From Syntrophaceae bacterium (GTDB lineage Bacteria > Desulfobacterota > Syntrophia > Syntrophales > UBA5619): DNA of 14,188 nucleotides. Position numbers and translations under genes: made by a program. Of the stretch, positions 13,727 to 14,188 are shown in pieces. Under the pieces are notes generated by a model. The model saw nothing but the letters and a program-made list of their open reading frames with translations. It was not told the origin of the DNA and ran no database searches. The stretch spans positions 3,100-17,287 of the forward strand of contig JAHFBU010000007.1 of the NCBI GenBank assembly GCA_023249795.1, read 5' to 3'. Numbering within the stretch: position 1 is the first letter of the stretch; each line of letters starts with the position of its first letter.

Positions 13727-13753
13727 TTGACAACCCATTTTTACATGTATAAA
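13727..13753 (+). promoter_or_regulatory. Putative plus-strand promoter
   Basis: A perfect TTGACA at 13727-13732 and TATAAA at 13748-13753 (5 of 6 matches), separated by only 15 nt against the usual 17. This could drive the small frame at 13860 or a leader RNA for the gene at 14131. A short spacer is characteristic of some activator-dependent promoters. Confidence 0.4.
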
Positions 13754-13859
13754 AGGGCTGGCGAGTCACATAATGAAACGATCAGAATGCTCACCTTCAG
13801 AATAAAGCGTAAGGATCAGACAACAGAGCGTTTTTTTGAGGGCGGGAACGAAGACGCAG

Positions 13860-14012
13860 ATGGTCTCTTTTACCTGCCTGGATTTGTCCGAAAGAGAAGT
13901 CCGGACGCTGGACACAAGGGGGCGCCGGTATCAGGCTCTGAGGGGGTACGCGAAAGCCGGATTCTCCCCCAGTGAAGCCGTTCGAGACTTTCGCGTGCCG
14001 CTGGCGTTCTGA
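13860..14012 (+). CDS. Small HTH-like open frame, possibly a remnant
   Basis: 50 residues from ATG 13860. The frame is also open back to a TTG at 13836. The middle, RRYQALRGYAKAGFSPSEAVRDFRV, reads like the first two helices of a helix-turn-helix of the kind seen in regulators and transposases, but the chain ends a few residues later, before a recognition helix. Codon third positions are G/C-rich, like real genes in this window. There is no good ribosome site. It may be a short real gene, or the leftover 5' end of an HTH gene. I do not recognise a family. Confidence 0.3.
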   Translation: MVSFTCLDLSEREVRTLDTRGRRYQALRGYAKAGFSPSEAVRDFRVPLAF

Positions 14013-14102
14013 AAAAGGATCCCACCGGTATTCTTCTCTCCGCAGGCGTAATCGTGGATGTTGAACAAAGGTTGGGGGGCTCGTCTTCTCAAATTCAGGG
14101 GT

Positions 14103-14123
14103 TATAATTTTTCATACAGGAGG
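14103..14123 (+). promoter_or_regulatory. -10-like hexamer and Shine-Dalgarno before the 14131 gene
   Basis: TATAAT at 14103-14108 is a perfect -10 match, but the region 15-19 nt upstream has no TTGACA-like sequence. AGGAGG at 14118-14123 is well placed for ATG 14131. If the hexamer were a real -10, the transcript would begin close to the Shine-Dalgarno, giving a nearly leaderless message, so it may be fortuitous. Confidence 0.3.
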
Positions 14124-14130
14124 TAGGTGA

Positions 14131-14188
14131 ATGGCTGACTATTACGTCAATCTCTTTCTCGATGAGGAGAAGATCAACAAGATTCAAG
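14131..14188 (+). CDS. Start of an unidentified gene (cut by window edge)
   Basis: ATG 14131 begins MADYYVNLFLDEEKINKIQ and runs off the right edge after 19 codons. The start is strong: AGGAGG (14118-14123) lies 7 nt upstream, and a TATAAT-like hexamer occurs at 14103-14108, though without an obvious -35. The stub is too short to assign a family. Confidence 0.6.
   Translation, partial: MADYYVNLFLDEEKINKIQ

Larger units (their letters stand above)
13566..14130. other. 565-bp stretch without a confident gene
   Basis: It lies between the apgM start and a divergent plus-strand gene. It contains a TTGACA/TATAAA pair (13727-13753), a 50-codon HTH-like open frame (13860-14012) and a Shine-Dalgarno plus possible -10 for the gene at 14131. 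A longer open frame (13607-13975) starts at a non-ATG codon without a ribosome site and overlaps the better HTH-like frame. No tRNA-like cloverleaf or mobile-element ends were seen. Confidence 0.45.

Noticed and set aside
13607..13975. 122-codon plus-strand open frame
   Set aside because: It starts at a non-ATG codon without a ribosome site, has a composition unlike a folded protein, and conflicts with the better-patterned frame at 13860-14012.

Overview
The window is about 14.2 kb of gene-dense bacterial chromosome. No phage, insertion sequence, CRISPR array, rRNA or tRNA was seen. Moderately high GC, an AT-rich intergenic island, and the gene mix suggest a Deltaproteobacterium (Desulfobacterota), perhaps an anaerobic syntroph-like lineage. 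The gene mix is a KamA-type aminomutase beside ATP-grasp genes, an archaeal-type phosphoglycerate mutase, an MTH1187 thiamine-binding protein and a DUF47/PiT pair. The taxonomic call is inference from gene content only.

Region 1 (1-5560, minus strand). A run of eight genes reads right to left. A small 82-residue protein of unknown function (5312-5560) comes first. It is followed by a compact five-gene cluster: a lysine 2,3-aminomutase-like radical SAM enzyme, two different D-Ala-D-Ala-ligase-type ATP-grasp enzymes, a DUF486 membrane protein and a GNAT acetyltransferase. These five genes are spaced -8 to +9 nt apart, so they are probably co-translated. Their chemistry suggests a small-molecule pathway: make a beta-amino acid, ligate it, acetylate it. 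I know of no described product, and this is the best candidate for an undescribed system. After 97 nt come a DUF47/PhoU-like regulator and a PiT phosphate transporter, which the left edge cuts.

Region 2 (5561-8049). A 444-bp, partly AT-rich divergent intergenic region carries several inverted repeats and promoter-like hexamers facing both ways. It precedes mutM (Fpg DNA glycosylase, plus strand). Convergent to mutM is a two-gene minus-strand operon: a fumarylacetoacetase-family hydrolase and an MTH1187-type thiamine-binding protein.

Region 3 (8275-11132, plus strand). This is a four-gene Mla/MCE-type lipid-transport operon: a divergent MlaE-like permease, a truncated ABC-ATPase-like protein that has lost nearly every catalytic motif, an MCE (MlaD-like) protein and a lipoprotein. 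All junctions overlap. The pseudo-ATPase is the second main point of interest.

Region 4 (11135-13565, minus strand). apgM (cofactor-independent phosphoglycerate mutase, archaeal type) is followed by a class I aspartate-family aminotransferase. The aminotransferase converges on the lipoprotein gene with only 2 bp between stop codons.

Region 5 (13566-14188). This is a 565-bp stretch with no confident gene, holding a TTGACA/TATAAA promoter-like pair and a 50-codon HTH-like open frame. The first 19 codons of an unidentified plus-strand gene follow, behind a strong Shine-Dalgarno. Several starts are non-ATG (TTG at 3789 and 9060, GTG at 9517), chosen from overlap, homology or spacing.
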